Positions 6,532 through 8,790 of a DNA stretch of 8,790 nt are shown piece after piece. Source of the DNA: Clostridia bacterium (lineage in GTDB: Bacteria > Bacillota > Clostridia > Oscillospirales > Acutalibacteraceae); NCBI GenBank assembly GCA_900767015.1, contig CAAFXQ010000324.1, positions 1 through 8,790 of the forward strand. The letters are read 5' to 3'. The notes beneath the pieces were generated by a model. It saw only the letters and a list, made by a program, of their open reading frames with translations. It did not search any database and was not told the DNA's origin. A program made the position numbers and the translations under genes. The stretch's first letter is position 1, and each line of letters begins with the position of its first letter.

Positions 6532-7766
6532 AGAATATGATTAACGTAGGCGTAATCGGTTTAGGTCAGCGGGGTATGCAGCTTATCGAGCCGATGCTGA
6601 AAATGGCAGACGTCAGAATCATCGCCGTTTGCGATACCTATAAGGACAGAGTGGAACATGCCGCCGAAACGGTCGTAAAGGCAGGCTTCCCCGAGCCGTT
6701 TCAGACCGAAGATTACAAGGCGGTTTTAGAGCTTAAAGATATTGACACAGTTGTGATTGCTACCTCATGGGAGCGCCATATTGAAATTGCGATTGAAAGC
6801 ATGAAAAAAGGCATCTTCACCGCCATGGAGGTCGGCGGAACCTATCATCTTGAAGAGTGCTTTGACTTGGTTCAGGCACACGAGGAAACGGGCACACCGT
6901 TCTTCTTCCTTGAAAACTGCTGTTACGGTCAACGGGAGCTGATGTGTCTGAATATGGCAAGAAAGGGTGTGTTCGGCGAAATCGTACACTGCGACGGCGC
7001 GTACAAACATGACCTGAGAAACGAGGTGTCTTACGGCAAGGAAAACCGCCATTACCGCCTTTCTCACTATAAAGAGCATAATTGCGAAAACTATCCGACC
7101 CACGACTTAGGTCCGATTGCCAAAATTCTCGGCATCAACCGGGGCAACCGTATGCTTCGCTTGGTTTCTGTCGCAAGCAAGGCGTGCGGACTGCATGAAT
7201 ACATCAAAGAGCACAAGAGCGACGACGAAGAGCTGATGAATACAAAGTTTCAGCAAGGCGACATCGTGACGACGGTCATCACCTGCGAAAACGGCGAGAC
7301 CGTCACGCTGACGCTTGACACGACGCTTCCGAGAATTTACAGCCGCAACTTTACCGTGCACGGCACAAAGGGCATGTATCAGGAGGACGGCGACTACGTT
7401 TTTCTTGAAAAGGATATCACGGGCGACGTTGCCGAAATTGATATGGATCCGCAGAAAATCTGGAAAAACACCGATAAGTACGCCGAAAAATACGACAATG
7501 ACTTATGGAAACACAAATCAAAGGGTATGCTTGAAAGCGGTCACGGCGGCATGGACTATCTTGTGCTTCGCTCCATGGTAAACGCCGCCAAAGGCGAAAC
7601 TTTGCCTGCAATTGACGTCTATGATGCAGCGGCATGGATGTGCATCACCGCTCTTTCCGAAAAGTCGATTCAAAACGGCAATATGCCGGTTGAAATTCCC
7701 GATTTCACGAACGGTAAATACAAGAACAGAACCGATAAAGCTACAGGCAAATACGCTTTGGATTAA
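6528..7766 (+). CDS. GH109-like NAD-dependent glycosidase (Gfo/Idh/MocA fold)
   Basis: A 412-residue cytoplasmic protein with an N-terminal Rossmann domain: the NVGVIGLGQRG motif gives GxGxxG at G11, G13 and G16, with a likely acidic adenosine-ribose contact at D36 (AVCD). The C-terminal alpha/beta domain carries features typical of GH109: EVGGTYHLEEC (101-111), FFFLENCCYG (125-134), GAYKHDLR (157-164), ENYPTHDLGPIAKILGINRGN (187-207) and FTVHGTKGMY. The Y-x-H pair (Y159, H161) and the Y-P-T-H pair (Y189, H192) match the active-site pattern I recall for GH109. Those enzymes remove alpha-N-acetylgalactosamine by an NAD-dependent oxidation-elimination-addition-reduction cycle with bound cofactor. 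Length is slightly under the usual 420-470 because no export signal precedes the Rossmann domain. It is translationally coupled to the GH-D-like gene. Alternative: an ordinary sugar dehydrogenase of the same superfamily; the motifs favour GH109, but other substrates are possible. Confidence 0.8.
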   Translation: MKNMINVGVIGLGQRGMQLIEPMLKMADVRIIAVCDTYKDRVEHAAETVVKAGFPEPFQTEDYKAVLELKDIDTVVIATSWERHIEIAIESMKKGIFTAMEVGGTYHLEECFDLVQAHEETGTPFFFLENCCYGQRELMCLNMARKGVFGEIVHCDGAYKHDLRNEVSYGKENRHYRLSHYKEHNCENYPTHDLGPIAKILGINRGNRMLRLVSVASKACGLHEYIKEHKSDDEELMNTKFQQGDIVTTVITCENGETVTLTLDTTLPRIYSRNFTVHGTKGMYQEDGDYVFLEKDITGDVAEIDMDPQKIWKNTDKYAEKYDNDLWKHKSKGMLESGHGGMDYLVLRSMVNAAKGETLPAIDVYDAAAWMCITALSEKSIQNGNMPVEIPDFTNGKYKNRTDKATGKYALD

Positions 7767-7781
7767 GGAGAGACGGAGAGT

Positions 7782-8790
7782 ATGAAAAAACTGAAAAAGG
7801 TATTGTGCATTTTCCTTTCAATCCTGTGCGTCGGTCTGCTGTCCTCGTGCTCATCGCAAAATGAAATGGGTGAACTTCAGCCAACGCCTGTGGGCTTAAG
7901 CGTTCCTGAGCAAAAAGAACGGCAGAAATTAAAGGGCGACATCTTCGTTTCGCCGGACGGTGACGACAAAAACAGCGGAACCGAAAAAAGCCCTGTAAAA
8001 ACCGTCGAAAGAGCCTTGGAATTAGCGGAAAGCTTAGACAAGGAAGAAAAGGTCATCTCTTTTGCAAAGGGGGAATATCCCGTGTCGGCGCTGACGCTTA
8101 CCGAAAAAGACAATGGTACGGTGTTTTATGCCGGGGACGAGGTTATTTTCAACGGCGGCGTTACGCTTGACCCGTCTGATTTCGTGGAATACAAAGACAA
8201 CATCAAAAAGCTTGATTTAAGCAAGTACGGCGTAACCAAGGAGCGAATCGGCAAAGTCAAAGCCTTCGGGCAATTCAACCAGGCGGCAAAATATGACGAG
8301 CAGGGCAGTCTTTACTGCGAGCTGTTCTGCGGCGCAGAGAGAATGACGCTGTCCCGTTACCCGAATGAGGGCGAGAATCTCAGCACGGGTAAAATCCTTG
8401 ACAACGGCGATTCGAAAGAGATTTACACCAATAAAGGAACACAGCAAAATCCCGACTGGGCGGACATGAAAAATCCGCGCGGCGGTACGTTTGCGGCGGA
8501 CAAAGCGCTGACCGAACGGATGAAGCAGTGGACAAACAGCGACGATATCTGGCTGTTCGGCTATTTTCAGTATGACTGGGCGGATTCGACAACTCCCCTC
8601 GCCTCTTTTGACGAAGACAGTATCACGACAAAGTACGCAAGCGTGTACGGCTTCAAAGAGGGAATGCCGTATTATTTCTTCAATGTCTTTGAGGAGCTTG
8701 ACGCCGAGGGCGAATGGTATATCGACAAAGAGAATCTGACCCTTTACTTTATACCGCCTGCGGACTTTGAGCAAAAGACCAAGATCGGAA
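7782..8790 (+). CDS. Lipoprotein, right-handed beta-helix glycan-active enzyme, N-terminal part (possibly GH141-like); 3' truncated
   Basis: The first 336 codons of a gene that continues past the window; no stop occurs in this frame. The start has a basic MKKLKK, a hydrophobic core and a lipobox LSSC ending at C23, predicting an exported, lipid-anchored protein, followed by a polar linker (24-50). Residues 53-75 (IFVSPDGDDKNSGTEKSP, then a VKTVERALELA helix) match the entry motif of DUF1565-type right-handed beta-helix proteins. GAERMTLSRYPNEGE and the FEELDAEGEWYIDKENLTLYFIPP region near 300-325 match a recurring pattern of large beta-helix glycosidases that I associate with GH141 and relatives (fucosidase/xylanase activities). 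The GH141 assignment is tentative because the main helix and its catalytic residues lie outside the window. SD candidates are AAGGAG at 7765-7770 (11-nt spacer) and the GGAG at 7775-7778; the gene is 15 nt after the GH109-like gene. It is the likely extracellular enzyme of the operon. Confidence 0.78.
   Translation, partial: MKKLKKVLCIFLSILCVGLLSSCSSQNEMGELQPTPVGLSVPEQKERQKLKGDIFVSPDGDDKNSGTEKSPVKTVERALELAESLDKEEKVISFAKGEYPVSALTLTEKDNGTVFYAGDEVIFNGGVTLDPSDFVEYKDNIKKLDLSKYGVTKERIGKVKAFGQFNQAAKYDEQGSLYCELFCGAERMTLSRYPNEGENLSTGKILDNGDSKEIYTNKGTQQNPDWADMKNPRGGTFAADKALTERMKQWTNSDDIWLFGYFQYDWADSTTPLASFDEDSITTKYASVYGFKEGMPYYFFNVFEELDAEGEWYIDKENLTLYFIPPADFEQKTKIG

Noticed and set aside
8217..8774. 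185-codon open frame on the minus strand
   Set aside because: It is antisense to the beta-helix lipoprotein frame, which has a lipobox, a beta-helix entry motif and an SD. The minus-strand peptide has no recognisable feature.
1..8790. Search for tRNA, rRNA, CRISPR repeats, insertion-sequence ends and riboswitches
   Set aside because: The window is almost fully coding on one strand with gaps under 50 nt. No direct-repeat array, transposase or structured leader was visible by reading.

Overview
The window reads as part of a single plus-strand carbohydrate-utilisation operon. It probably comes from a Gram-positive gut or rumen Clostridia-type bacterium (Oscillospiraceae/Ruminococcaceae-like). 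That placement is inference. It rests on strong AAGGAG-type ribosome binding sites before nearly every gene, a GPH-family sugar symporter in place of a SusC/SusD pair, a BspA-type leucine-rich-repeat protein, a lipobox lipoprotein, and base composition near one-half GC by eye. No RNA genes, CRISPR arrays, mobile elements, regulator genes or clear terminators are visible.

Layout, left to right: (1) the last 65 codons of a GH35 beta-galactosidase; (2) a 557-aa GPH-type sugar:cation symporter; (3) a 282-aa N-terminally anchored BspA-like LRR protein; (4) a 515-aa GH39 glycosidase with both catalytic glutamates; (5) a large TIM-barrel protein of about 718 aa that resembles clan GH-D (GH27/GH36) but does not fit a family I can name with confidence; (6) a 412-aa Gfo/Idh/MocA-fold protein that looks like an NAD-dependent GH109 glycosidase; (7) the first 336 codons of a lipoprotein with a right-handed beta-helix enzyme architecture, possibly GH141-like. 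Intergenic gaps are 30, 22, 3 and 49 nt, then a 4-nt ATGA overlap, then 15 nt. One polycistronic transcript is therefore the simplest reading.

The proposed division of labour is inference. The lipoprotein and the LRR protein act at the cell surface, cutting or binding a glycan. The GPH symporter imports oligosaccharides. GH35, GH39, the GH-D-like protein and the GH109-like protein have no signal peptides and would finish depolymerisation in the cytoplasm. The enzyme set points to a branched, galactose-containing heteroglycan, either plant pectin/arabinogalactan side chains or a host glycan. The substrate cannot be fixed from sequence alone.

The most novel items are the 718-aa GH-D-like protein, with a CxCxxC cluster just before its putative nucleophile strand, and its translational coupling to the GH109-like enzyme. 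Two of the longest open frames begin at upstream GTG codons that are unlikely to be the true starts; corrected starts are given.
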